Shown here in pieces: positions 23,265 through 32,100 of a DNA stretch of 34,953 bases. Every line of letters starts with the position of its first letter. Position 1 is the first letter of the stretch. The notes beneath the pieces are model-generated. The model worked only from the letters and a program-made list of their open reading frames with translations, was not told the DNA's origin and did not search any database. The stretch is from the NCBI GenBank assembly GCA_905206455.1, contig CAJLHL010000010.1:1-34953 (forward strand). The letters are read 5' to 3'. The DNA comes from an uncultured Eubacteriales bacterium. GTDB taxonomy: Bacteria > Bacillota > Clostridia > Peptostreptococcales > Anaerovoracaceae. A program made the position numbers and the translations under genes.

Positions 23265-26018
23265 TTATTTGAGAAGCATAGCACAGTAACGCATCAGAAT
23301 TGTTGCTACCTGAGCCCGGGTTGCATCGCTTCCCGGAAGCAGCTGATTCTCGTCGGTTCCCTCAATCAGGCCCTGGGAAATCGCCCATACCATCGCATCA
23401 TGCGCATAAGAGGACACCGCCGCCCTGTCGCTGAAGCTTCCGAGATCCCCGGAAATTTCCGGTCTTCCCGCCGCTCTGTAAAGCATCGTCACAAGCTGCT
23501 CCCTGGAGATCTTCTGCTCCGGATTTGTACCGTCAGAAATTCCCTGTTCCACCGCCCAGAGGAGACCTTTCTCATACCAAGTACTTCCGCCTTCGGTATC
23601 CACATCATTCATTCGTGCCAGAACGGTCATCAGCATGCCTCTCGTCATCGGACGGTTCGGCGAGAATGTATTAGCTCCGGTACCGTTAAACAATTCTCTT
23701 GCAGCGGCAAAATCAATCGCATCTGCTGCCCAGTGATCTGTACAGTCGCTAAATATTTTGCTATTATCTATGATTTTCACTTTCTGTCCGTCTCTGACGC
23801 TGAAAACGAGTCCCTGTTCCGTCACTTCGGAAATCTTCACGACCGCTTCCGTACCGTCTTCCTCTACGATTACAGCCACAATACCCGGCTTTATATCAGC
23901 CACCGGAATCTCGACGACCGCCTCTTCACATGGCAGATCGATCGTCAGTTCCGGCGCCTTTGCAGTGTCTTTTTCCGCTTCAGCTTCCGGCATCGCAACA
24001 TTCACAGGATTTCCGCCGTCCTTTGCAGTTTTTACCGCTTCCTCGGATACGACTGCTTCCCTCTGTACTTTTCCGTCTGCAGACGTAATCTGCGTAAATT
24101 TGGATCCGTCTTTGTATTCTGTTGTTTCTGTCACAGAACCGGTTGTCTCATCTTTTGTCGTCGTCGTCACAGAACCGTCCGGATTGGTAACCGTTTCACC
24201 TTTACCGTCGTCAGGCTTGGCTGAAGAACCACCCCCGCCGCCTGATCCACCGGAGGAAGTCTTTTCTTTGACATTTACTGTAATTGTCGGTAATACTGCT
24301 TCATTACTCAAGACATATTTTTCCGGCAATATTGGAGTAAATACATAGGTACCTGATGTGTTTCCATCATATTCCGGTTCTGAGCTCCATGTAATATCGC
24401 TGACCTCAAAAGATTCCGCATCCTCCGATATTGCAGAAAGAGTTTTTGGTAAATCTAAAGAAGAAAAATCTGTCCCGTATCTCACATTTTTCTCAGCATC
24501 GGATGGATCCAGTAAGCTTATTTCTTCAATATAATCTGAATTTTTAATCGTAAAATATACTCTTCCGTCCATACCGATTATCGGCATTCCGTTTTGTGCT
24601 GCAGACTGTCCTGAACCACCTGTCATACCCGCAATCATATTGACATAAATATTCATATCTTCGTCGATAGAAAAATCTTCAACGACAGGTACCTCATACA
24701 TGAGCCACATCGGTGCCGGATTCTCTACATCCATTCTGCTGTCACCACTATAATTGATTACATATTTATTATTTATCAACTGATACTTTGTACTTGGATT
24801 ATCTCCGCCTCCATTCAAAATTTTATCTTCTACTTTAGCCCACTGTTCGTCGTCTTTTGGCGTATAAATATCATCACTATTTCCACCATAACCGGTCGCA
24901 TCAACAGCCGTTCTAAAACAATTGGAATAGAATGTGCTCATATTCTTCGTACTCGCCCACTGAGCAGGCCCTACACGAACATCCATTACAATCCGTATCA
25001 ACTTGTCACCGGTTCCGTTAGGTCCCATCTCACCTCCGGTACGAATATCATCTTCCGTAAGAACATCATTGTCTACGCGTTTAATATAATATGACTTATC
25101 GTATGACGTAGATGTTTGAACATTATTATCAGTCCCGTCGATTTTGTTATCGAAAGATAACACGCCTATTTCGTCTTTTCTGGACTCATCCACATATTCC
25201 CAAATCTCGGTATGATATTTCATCTCCTGAATAGTAAAATAACTACCCGCTTTTGTCGAAATAGAAATATTCTGTTGGATAATATCTGATGGCAATTCTG
25301 CAGACAGAACGATATCACACAGAGCAATTTGTATTCCGCCATTGCACACCTGCACACTGTTAGTAAAATCATCAAAATAAGCACTGTTACAAGTGATCAC
25401 TAAATTTCCATCAGCGTTAAAAAATAATTCAGCTTCTGATTTTAACGCATCTGTAATTCCCTTTTTTACGCCTGGATATTTTAATTTCAGTTCTTCTGAA
25501 GGTTCTACCGCATATTCTCCAGAAAATTGGCTGCTTGGACCCGGATCTGATAATCCTACGAATCTATCATAAGTTGTAACCCATGCATCCTCGTATTCTT
25601 CTAAATAAGAGAAATAGCCTGATACTCCATATCTACTCAACCCGTTAGTCACAAAATTATCATAAGAAACCACTTCATATTTTTGTTCCGTCCGATTAAA
25701 CTGTAATCCTTGAAAGATTAGCCCATCTACTATCTGGTCTTTGTAATCATTTAAGTCGATATCTGTCTTAAAATCATATTCATCATCGAGAGCAATTTCG
25801 AGAGTAATACTGCCGCTCTCCTTTACATCCCACTCTGTAACAGTGTTTTCGCCTATAAATTCTGCAGCTTCGACAGATCCCACCACAGTTTCATCAGTCT
25901 CAACAAATTCCCCAGCAAAGGATTTCACAGGTAAAAAACAGGTAAAAATAAGTACCGCGGTAAGAAATATACACAAAATCTTTTTGCTTTGCCGCATTTC
26001 AACTATAGTCTGCTTCAA
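23265..26018 (-). CDS. SLH-anchored surface protein with large unknown ectodomain
   Basis: The 917-residue protein has a signal peptide (~12-36, KKILCIFLTAVLIFTCFLPV) and a ~460-residue Asp/Tyr-rich ectodomain without recognisable family. An Ig-like/YDG-type domain follows (~500-600, TWSSEPEYDGNTSGTYVFTP). Next come a Gly/Ser linker with a degenerate NPDGSVTTTT repeat and a ~90-residue beta-rich domain (~670-750). Three SLH domains (756-917) end the protein; the first is clear (DHWAADAIDFA...NTFSPNRPMTRG), the second and third are shortened but recognisable. Translation starts at TTG 26018, with a perfect AAGGAGG five bases upstream; the first ATG (25997) has no such site. The ectodomain region is more A+T-rich than the SLH region. 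Adhesin or S-layer component is likely; the ligand is unknown. Confidence 0.87.
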   Translation of the reverse strand: MKQTIVEMRQSKKILCIFLTAVLIFTCFLPVKSFAGEFVETDETVVGSVEAAEFIGENTVTEWDVKESGSITLEIALDDEYDFKTDIDLNDYKDQIVDGLIFQGLQFNRTEQKYEVVSYDNFVTNGLSRYGVSGYFSYLEEYEDAWVTTYDRFVGLSDPGPSSQFSGEYAVEPSEELKLKYPGVKKGITDALKSEAELFFNADGNLVITCNSAYFDDFTNSVQVCNGGIQIALCDIVLSAELPSDIIQQNISISTKAGSYFTIQEMKYHTEIWEYVDESRKDEIGVLSFDNKIDGTDNNVQTSTSYDKSYYIKRVDNDVLTEDDIRTGGEMGPNGTGDKLIRIVMDVRVGPAQWASTKNMSTFYSNCFRTAVDATGYGGNSDDIYTPKDDEQWAKVEDKILNGGGDNPSTKYQLINNKYVINYSGDSRMDVENPAPMWLMYEVPVVEDFSIDEDMNIYVNMIAGMTGGSGQSAAQNGMPIIGMDGRVYFTIKNSDYIEEISLLDPSDAEKNVRYGTDFSSLDLPKTLSAISEDAESFEVSDITWSSEPEYDGNTSGTYVFTPILPEKYVLSNEAVLPTITVNVKEKTSSGGSGGGGGSSAKPDDGKGETVTNPDGSVTTTTKDETTGSVTETTEYKDGSKFTQITSADGKVQREAVVSEEAVKTAKDGGNPVNVAMPEAEAEKDTAKAPELTIDLPCEEAVVEIPVADIKPGIVAVIVEEDGTEAVVKISEVTEQGLVFSVRDGQKVKIIDNSKIFSDCTDHWAADAIDFAAARELFNGTGANTFSPNRPMTRGMLMTVLARMNDVDTEGGSTWYEKGLLWAVEQGISDGTNPEQKISREQLVTMLYRAAGRPEISGDLGSFSDRAAVSSYAHDAMVWAISQGLIEGTDENQLLPGSDATRAQVATILMRYCAMLLK

Positions 26019-26171
26019 AATAACCTCCTTACATTTTTGCGCAAAACGATAAAAAATAACTGTGTCCTCTATTTTCTATCTATCTTTTTATAAATTTCTA
26101 CCTGTAAAACCATTTCTTTCATGGTAAAATAATAAATAGAAAATCCTATTATCGGGACACTTTCTAAAACT
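26019..26171 (-). other. Upstream region of the TTG-started SLH gene
   Basis: This A+T-rich leader contains the AAGGAGG site. A 17-codon frame from 26132 (ATGAAAGAAATGG...) has no ribosome site and is not called as a gene. A GTGTCC near 26155 and GGACAC near 26060 could pair over ~90 bases. No convincing promoter hexamers were identified. Confidence 0.35.
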
Positions 26172-26228
26172 GCAGATACACACGATACTGTTAATACGCC
26201 AATATCACTACTTTCGTGTGTTATCTGC
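26172..26228 (-). terminator. Long hairpin downstream of marR-type gene (terminator or operator)
   Basis: The arms GCAGATACACACGA (26172-26185) and TCGTGTGTTATCTGC (26214-26228) form a 14-bp stem with one bulged base and a 28-nt loop, followed on the minus strand by AGTTTTAG. The U-tract is short, so termination may be weak. It overlaps the last third of the small ORF at 26208-26309. Confidence 0.5.
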
Positions 26229-26309
26229 TTTTTCTATATTCAGCGGCGCCGCTTCTCCGGGAGACAACGTCTCCTCCGTCTCCGAAGCTCGTCCCTTTAT
26301 ATAGCTCAT
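26208..26309 (-). CDS. Possible 33-residue small protein after the MarR gene
   Basis: ATG 26309 follows AGGAG with a 9-base gap and lies ~30 bases after the MarR stop on the same strand. The product is hydrophilic (begins MSYIKGRASETEE, ends NTRK) with no membrane segment or known motif. The reading frame ends inside the long hairpin. Support is limited to the ribosome site and operon position; it could be chance. Confidence 0.35.
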   Translation of the reverse strand: MSYIKGRASETEETLSPGEAAPLNIEKADNTRK

Positions 26310-26339
26310 CTGCTGCAGCTCCTATCTGTCTGCACCGGT

Positions 26340-26864
26340 CTATTTCTCGCCTGAAGATTCCCGGCCGTATCCGTCGTTTCGGCTGCGCTTCTCTTTCTGC
26401 CTCCGGTAAAAACTGATTACCGCCTCATCGTCCGGAAGATCTTTTTCCATCGACTTGATCCCCGATACGATCCTGTCGCACATCTCGCAGAATAACGCCC
26501 GCTCATCTTCGCTCAGACACTCCTTTACCCGTTTCTGAAAACATTCCTGTCCGAATTTTCGTCTGGTCAGAGCCATCGCTCCGTCCGGAGTCAGATAAAT
26601 ATGAGTTCTGCGCCGATCCTTCCGGTCCCGTTCCCGGTAAATCAGACCGTCCCGTTCCAAACCGGAAAGTTTTTCCGAAACGACAGGCGGTGCGATGTCC
26701 ATTTTTAAGGCCAGTTCGACGCCGGAAATTCCTTCATTTTCTGAAATTGTTCTCAGCAGCTTTCCATGCCCCTTCCCGTTAGAATCCGGAGACATGATTC
26801 CCTGCTGGCGACGAATCACCTCATGAAGCCCTTTTACAGCTTCAATGACATTATTCTTCTCCAT
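26340..26864 (-). CDS. MarR-family transcriptional regulator
   Basis: From ATG 26864 the protein has 174 residues, a normal MarR length. The winged helix spans ~35-100: ISENEGISGVELALKMDIAPPVVSEKLSGLERDGLIYRE gives the helix-turn-helix, and DRKDRRRTHIYLTPDG gives the wing with its conserved Asp-Arg pair. Flanking helices (N-terminal and ~105-150) would dimerise it. MarR dimers repress nearby genes until a phenolic, oxidant or metal ligand binds. Here the closest targets are its own promoter in the A+T-rich island upstream and possibly the 33-codon ORF. An in-frame ATG at 26981 would add 39 residues unlike the family. The last ~20 residues are a basic tail (RRQKEKRSRNDGYGRE). Confidence 0.88.
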   Translation of the reverse strand: MEKNNVIEAVKGLHEVIRRQQGIMSPDSNGKGHGKLLRTISENEGISGVELALKMDIAPPVVSEKLSGLERDGLIYRERDRKDRRRTHIYLTPDGAMALTRRKFGQECFQKRVKECLSEDERALFCEMCDRIVSGIKSMEKDLPDDEAVISFYRRQKEKRSRNDGYGRESSGEK

Positions 26865-27220
26865 AATCGATTCATTCCTTTCCTCCTCAATTTGCTGCAG
26901 CAGCGTCTCTCCATTCCGCCGCGCCTTCGGACGAAAAACACCGCTCGGCGCGCAGACCAGAAGATATTGCAGCGATTTCATCCCATGAATTTACAGAAAT
27001 ATTCCATCGGTACAGCGAAATTTCCGCATGATCTGATCGTGTGAACGATTTCAGCACAGCGCAGGTTTATCCTGCTTCTCCGTTTCAAAGAGAATCCTGT
27101 CTTTCAGGAGAAATCCGAAGCGGAATTCTACCTCCGATAAAAAAGGGAAAACATTTTCACTGTGTCATATTTCAGAATTCCGTCCTGCGAAATCAAAAGA
27201 TCTCCGTCGTCTGCAAAACA
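26865..27220. other. Gene-free stretch upstream of the MarR gene
   Basis: Reading frames here are short and have no ribosome sites or recognisable products. The start of this stretch is the 5' untranslated region of the MarR gene. Nothing else was seen until the A+T-rich island. Confidence 0.4.
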
Positions 27221-27400
27221 AATTTAATTATTATATCAATGATTAGGTGGTTTTAATTATAATTCAATTTTAATCATTATGCAAGTTTTAATTATTTTTA
27301 ATCTTATTTTATATATTTAATATCATATTCATGAATTAAATTAGTTTTAATTCGCTTTAAATTCATTTTAATTTCTTACATATCAATTTATACCACCGTA
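27221..27400. repeat. A+T-rich island with repeated TTTTAATT motifs
   Basis: In strong contrast to its flanks, this stretch is nearly all A and T. It carries about eight copies of TTTTAATT or close variants on the plus strand, at 27223, 27251, 27268, 27286, 27296, 27316, 27345, 27356 and 27366. Many spacings are near 10 or a multiple, so the motifs may fall on one face of the helix. A minus-strand TATAAT is at 27230-27235. It may be a promoter/operator array for the MarR gene or simply a bent A+T-rich tract. Confidence 0.5.
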
Positions 27401-27640
27401 TATTATATTTGTTTTTTTGCTCTCCATCGGAACAGATTTTATCCATCTCTCCAGATCAAGACTGTTCGAAAGATTTCAGCAGCGCAGGAAGAATCTGTTT
27501 CTCCGATTTTCACGAAAATGTCCGCGGCTGCTTTATAAAACCGAATTAATCCGTCGTTCATTCTCCTTGAGAGCTTTGGCACATAATCAACCCTTTCAGA
27601 AACCGGCCGGCCTTCCAAAAATACAATTCACAGTTTCCGA
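27401..27640. other. Gene-free stretch between the A+T-rich island and the terminator at 27641
   Basis: A plus-strand frame at 27417-27689 starts with IGTD, like acyl-carrier-protein synthase, but the rest does not follow that family and it has no ribosome site. I see no supported gene here. Confidence 0.4.
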
Positions 27641-27672
27641 AAATAAAAAAACAGGCTGCAAGACAGCCTGTT
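27641..27672 (-). terminator. Rho-independent terminator of the 65-residue protein gene
   Basis: A perfect 9-bp stem (AACAGGCTG / CAGCCTGTT) with a 5-nt loop is followed on the minus strand by TTTTTTTATTTT. It lies ~90 bases after the stop of the gene ending at 27762. Confidence 0.88.
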
Positions 27673-27761
27673 CCTTCTTCGTGCCATAAGTATAATCTGC
27701 GGATATTGCAGTTTCCGGATTCTGATGTGAATCTGAAGACAATCCTCCCGCGGGATTTTGC

Positions 27762-27959
27762 TCAGTGATCTTCCGGAACCCAGACCTCATCGCATTCCAT
27801 CGTCCGGTTTTCCTCCAGCAGTTTTTCATATTCCTCCTGAGTAATCGCTCCTTCCAGAAGATATTTATCCAAAAGAGCATTTCCTCTGTTTACCGCATCC
27901 TCTCCGAAAAACATATGGGCGGTCTTTAAACGGGCCCGTATCTCATCATAATGGTTCAT
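27762..27959 (-). CDS. Small hypothetical protein (65 aa), helical
   Basis: The 65-residue, acidic, soluble protein starts MNHYDEIRARLKTAHMFFGED and contains a segment LLDKYLLEGAITQEEYEKLLEEN. That segment resembles the short-helix SHOCT-type oligomerisation motif (a Gly-Ala-Ile-Thr-x-Glu-Glu-Tyr turn between helices). No catalytic residues are evident. It has its own strong terminator downstream, which supports it as a genuine gene. A GGATGAG lies ~12 bases upstream of the ATG. The repeats upstream (28065-28260) do not encode part of it. Function unknown. Confidence 0.72.
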   Translation of the reverse strand: MNHYDEIRARLKTAHMFFGEDAVNRGNALLDKYLLEGAITQEEYEKLLEENRTMECDEVWVPEDH

Positions 27960-28064
27960 TTTCTCTATCTCATCCTTTCTTTTCCATGATAAAAAACTCC
28001 GGCAGCAGCCGCACCCGCCGCACGTCTGCGGAGACGGAAAATGCCGCCGTTGCGTGATATAATT

Positions 28065-28130
28065 ATACCATGGCGACTACGGCTCAGTCTTCGTCTTTTT
28101 CCGTTACGACTCGTCTGTCGCCGAGGGCCA
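28065..28130. repeat. Intergenic repeat copy 1 (66 nt, palindromic ends)
   Basis: The unit begins ATACCATGGCGACTACGGCT and ends GTCGCCGAGGGCCA. GGCGAC and GTCGCC can pair, as can the inner ACGG and CCGT, so it can fold into a cruciform or RNA hairpin. The second copy 63 bases away is identical except for one extra T. It reads like a dispersed intergenic palindromic element rather than a gene. Confidence 0.85.
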
Positions 28131-28193
28131 GGTATGAGTCTTTCTATGCTCCCGCTCTCTCTTCGTTCGGCGGATCGCTGAGAAAGAGCTAAG

Positions 28194-28260
28194 ATACCAT
28201 GGCGACTACGGCTCAGTCTTCGTCTTTTTTCCGTTACGACTCGTCTGTCGCCGAGGGCCA
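28194..28260. repeat. Intergenic repeat copy 2 (67 nt)
   Basis: This is the same orientation and sequence as the copy at 28065-28130 apart from one extra T in the T-run (six instead of five). The 63-nt spacer between them also contains an imperfect hairpin (GCTCT ... AGAGC). Only two units are present, and they are longer than CRISPR repeats. Confidence 0.85.
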
Positions 28261-28399
28261 AAACAGAACGCGGCATTGCCTGCCTTTAGCGGAATGAAAC
28301 CCAACGTACAGAATAAAAAGCGCGATACAGCGGCTGCGTCCAAATTTACCCGATCAAACACGCGGATAATTTCAGTGCGGTACCGGATATGCAGCGCTA

Positions 28400-28408
28400 T
28401 GTTATAAT
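28400..28408 (+). promoter_or_regulatory. Extended -10 promoter for the cysteine-cluster gene
   Basis: TGTTATAAT (TG at 28400, TATAAT at 28403-28408) is a good extended -10 element ~20 bases upstream of the start codon. The -35 region is poor, as is common with extended -10 promoters. Confidence 0.65.
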
Positions 28409-28428
28409 GTCATCGAGGTGATTTATAA

Positions 28429-28962
28429 ATGGATAAAAATATAATTCCAAAAAAGACATACCGGGCAATCTACCGCCTGCTCGACAGCGTATCTCCTGCA
28501 GATTTCGACTGCGGCCAGTTATGCGGCGCTGTCTGCTGTCTGTCGGAGAGTGACGATATGGGAATCTACCTGCTGCCCGGTGAAGAAGCTGTCTTCGAGG
28601 ACGGCAGAGACTGGCTCGAATGGAGTACACAGAATGCGGAAGAATGCGGTTTTCCGGAATCCTGGGAAGGACCGGTCTTTTTTATAAAATGCAAAACGCC
28701 TCCCTACTGCGTCCGGGATAAGCGTCCCATTCAATGCCGCACATTTCCGCTCATGCCGTATCTCACGGAAGACGGCGAACTGCAGATGCTTTACAATGAT
28801 AATGAACTGCCGTACCTCTGCCCGCTCATCGAAGAGGAAATCCCGCTCAACGACAGCTTTGTAAAAGCGACACACACTGCATGGAAACATCTGCTCCGTA
28901 ATCCCGGGATTTATGATCTGATATGGGCCGATTCGGAAGAACTCCGTGAAATTCTGAGATAG
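28429..28962 (+). CDS. YkgJ-family cysteine-cluster (zinc/iron-chelating) protein
   Basis: The 177-residue cytoplasmic protein carries the CxxxCxxxCC cluster of the YkgJ/Fe-S oxidoreductase-like family: DCGQLCGAVCC with Cys28, 32, 36 and 37. It also has Cys88, Cys94 and the conserved RPIQCRTFPLMP (Cys103), plus Cys131 in YLCPL. These Cys are thought to bind zinc or an iron-sulfur cluster; biochemical roles of the family are mostly unknown. GAGGTG lies 10 bases before the ATG, and an extended -10 promoter is just upstream. It is one of only two plus-strand genes and is not in an operon. The hairpin after it (29034) mainly serves the converging subtilase gene. Confidence 0.88.
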   Translation: MDKNIIPKKTYRAIYRLLDSVSPADFDCGQLCGAVCCLSESDDMGIYLLPGEEAVFEDGRDWLEWSTQNAEECGFPESWEGPVFFIKCKTPPYCVRDKRPIQCRTFPLMPYLTEDGELQMLYNDNELPYLCPLIEEEIPLNDSFVKATHTAWKHLLRNPGIYDLIWADSEELREILR

Positions 28963-29033
28963 AATCTCTGATCCGCAGAAGCACTTTTTCTTCCCCCCGC
29001 CGCGCAAAATATTCCCTGTTTATATATTCAAAA

Positions 29034-29069
29034 AACAGAGCGAAAAACAATGCTGTTTTTCGCTCTGTT
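29034..29069 (-). terminator. Rho-independent terminator of the subtilase gene (16-bp stem)
   Basis: AACAGAGCGAAAAACA and TGTTTTTCGCTCTGTT form a perfect 16-bp stem around ATGC. On the minus strand TTTTTTGAATA follows. It lies 70 bases after the subtilase stop, between two converging genes. The plus strand lacks a U-tract after the stem. Confidence 0.92.
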
Positions 29070-29139
29070 AAAAATTTCGGATTACAGAAGTCAGGACAGC
29101 GCGCCCTGTCTCAAGATCATCCCAGATAAGATGCCGGGG

Positions 29140-32100
29140 TTATCCGATGCTGATATGCTGAAGAAGAATGACAAGATCCTGAATATCGATCTTTCCATTT
29201 CCGTCAAGATCGCATTTTTCAGCGTCCGCCCAGCGATCGGAACCTTCGCTGACCTTATAGTACAGCTGAGCATAAGCGATATCCAGAAGATCTACTTTGC
29301 CGTCGCCGTTCAGGTCATACGTTTTCTTTTCCGCCAGCGTCACGCTGGCGCTGCTGTCGCCGATTCCCGCTGTCAGGCGAACCGCCTTTCCTTCGGAATC
29401 ATATCCCGCCGCTTCGATGCCGGTCAGGCGAATGCCCACCACGCCGCTGTCTCTTTCTGTCTCGAACTGAATCCTGGCGATGTCCGTCAGCGCTTTCTGC
29501 GTCAGACTGCCGCCTGCGCCATCTTTCAGATAGCTCAGGGCTGCAGTTCCCGTATTACCGTCCCATTTGACGCCCAGAGATGAGAAACCGCTTTTTCCCG
29601 CGATATCTTTATACTCCAGATCCGTGTCTTTTTCAAAAGTAAACACTACTGTCGCCACTTTTTCCATATTTTCCAGCTGGAAATCAAATGGAATCAAATC
29701 GCCCGGCGACACCGTTCCCATCGGCGCGCGGAGCGAAGCCGTAAGGCTGGTTACGGAGCTCTGTTTTTCTTTTACCTCTACCCTGCATTCCGCAGTCAGA
29801 CCATTTACCGTTTCCGCAGTAATCACCGCGTTTCCCGCTTTTACAGCGTGAACCCTGCCTTTACTGTCCACCTCTGCGACAGTGCTGTCAGAACTCTTCC
29901 AATCAACGTTTCTGTTCGATGCGTTCTCCGGAAGTACCTCGGCGGAAAGCTGCGTATCGCTTCCTTCCTCCATGAGAATCTCCACTTTGTCCAGAGACAC
30001 CGACTCCGGATCGATCACGACTTTATCGGAGAGAGAATAATAATCGGAAACAAACTGATTCTCCGCATAATCGATCATCGCGACCTTCGCCTGATCCAGA
30101 TCCCGCAGAGCCGGATCGGACAAGTCGAAGACAACCTCAGCCGTACCGCCCGCTTCCGAAGTTTCCGGCTCGATATATTCCGTCACCGGTGTACTGCCCG
30201 TAGCGGTAATACAGAGCGCCTGGATATAATGATTATCCCTCACCTGTATGGTCCACTTGGATCCTTCCACTGTACTGGAAATCACCTCCGGCTTTTGCGT
30301 ATCTATGACCAGAGGAAAAGAAATTGACTGCGTACTGTCTCCTGTCGTAGAGGAAACCTTATAGGTATACTCTCCATCCGGCAGAGGCTGGTTCCAGGTA
30401 TCGTACGGTGTAAATCCCTTGTCCGCCATCGGCGTGTAGAAAGCTTCCGTATTGAAATAGGTCTTCTGTACGTCGCCCATCGTTTCTTCGTAAACCTTAT
30501 CCCCATCGCTGTCCTCCACAGAAAATTCCAGCTCGTCTGAATTTCGCAGCATGGACAGGACAGCCGTGACATTCTTCGTATTCACGCCGCCTTTGATCGC
30601 GATCTTATCCTCGTCATACGCTTCATAATTTTCTTTCACATAAATATTATGTCCGAGAATATATCCGCTTCCGTTGGAATTATTAAACTGGCCCAGCTGA
30701 ATTTCATACAGCGAAGCATTCTCTTCGTCATAAATATCCGAATCGAAAACCGGAATATCCGCCTGATCTCCGTAATATCCCATAAACGGATAGGACAGCG
30801 TCACTTCTCCGTCTGTTCTCGGAGTCAGCGTAACGAACCCCTCTACATAAATGCCGTTCGGAAATTCCTCCTCTAAATTGGATTTCCCCTCTTCTGTCAG
30901 CTGTATTTCCACCGAAATACTTTGCTTTCCTCCAGAGGAAAGAGTGACTTCCGACGGAACGCTGACATTCACTTCATCGCCGGTCAGCTCCCTCGCATAT
31001 TGCGCCATATATGTCACACCGTCTTCTGTCACAGTATCTTCAGTCAGCACGGTGACATCGACATCATACGTGATCGATTGATCGCGCAGAGATACCGCCT
31101 GAAAATCAAAATGATAGTTTCCTGCTTCGCTCGCTCCCAGCTCCGCCTTCGGGCGGTCTCCGGTATCGCTCAGAAGATAAGCCCCGCTCTTTGTGGCATT
31201 TTGGAGCTGGATCAGACCGGCTCCCTGCTTCCGCGGCGAATACAGGATACCGTTAGCGTCTTTCAATGGCGAAGCCGTGCTCATCATCAGCGCGTTAGAA
31301 AGTTCGGTCTTTTCCGCCGCTGTCATGCCGATGCCGCCCTCGACCGACTCCCGGATATACTGATTCATGACAGCCGCAGCGCCGGCCAGATGAGGCGAAG
31401 CCATAGAAGTCCCGCTCATATTTCCGTAAAGATTATTCGGCAGCGTAGAATAAATATCCCCGCCGGGAGCCGTAATTTCCGGTTTCAGCTTCAGATCTGA
31501 TGTCGTGCCCCAGGAGGAGAAATCACTCATTCTGCCGCTGGAAGAATCCTGAAACAGATCGATGAAATCTTCGCTGATCGTGACTTTTTTCTCCGCTGCA
31601 TCCGTCAGAAGCTTTCCGCTCTCTCTGCTGATAAATACCGAAGGAATGAGATTTGCGGTCTGCATGCTGACCAGATCTCCATAGATATTATCATAGATGA
31701 TAGCTGCAACAGCGCCGTTTTTCTGAGCATTAGTCTCCTTTTGTATGAAACTCAGCGGTTCTCCGTTTTCCTCTCCGCCGCGCTGAATCAGCGCGATCGT
31801 ACCCTTCAGATTTTTTCCTGAGAAATCGGCGGAAGCTCCGACACCGCAGTCCACGTATTCATACGTTCCCTCCAGAGAGGTTAACTGTAGATTCTTGCTC
31901 TCCGCCGTATCATTATAGCGGATCTTCTGCTCTCCCACGGTAAAATAAGGCGACGTGCTCTTTACATTATTCATGCTGGCTACAGAAAGCGCGGCTTCAT
32001 AGGTGGACGGAGAACCGACGATGCCGTTGTCCACCTCAGTAGCTTTCGCAAGATCGTTTCCCGCGATATTCTTGTATGCCGCACTGTATTCATTACCCGC

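Noticed and set aside
27417..27689. Plus-strand frame beginning MLSIGTDFIHLSRSR, like acyl-carrier-protein synthase
   Set aside because: Only the first residues fit; the catalytic Glu/Lys helix and later motifs are missing in all three frames, and there is no ribosome site. It also runs into the minus-strand terminator.
28065..28260. CRISPR array
   Set aside because: Only two units, each 66-67 nt and longer than CRISPR repeats, with a structured spacer and no cas genes.
27965..28276. Minus-strand 103-codon frame with a repeated RRRLSRSRHGI peptide
   Set aside because: The repetition comes from the two 66-nt intergenic DNA repeats; the frame has no ribosome site or protein-like character.
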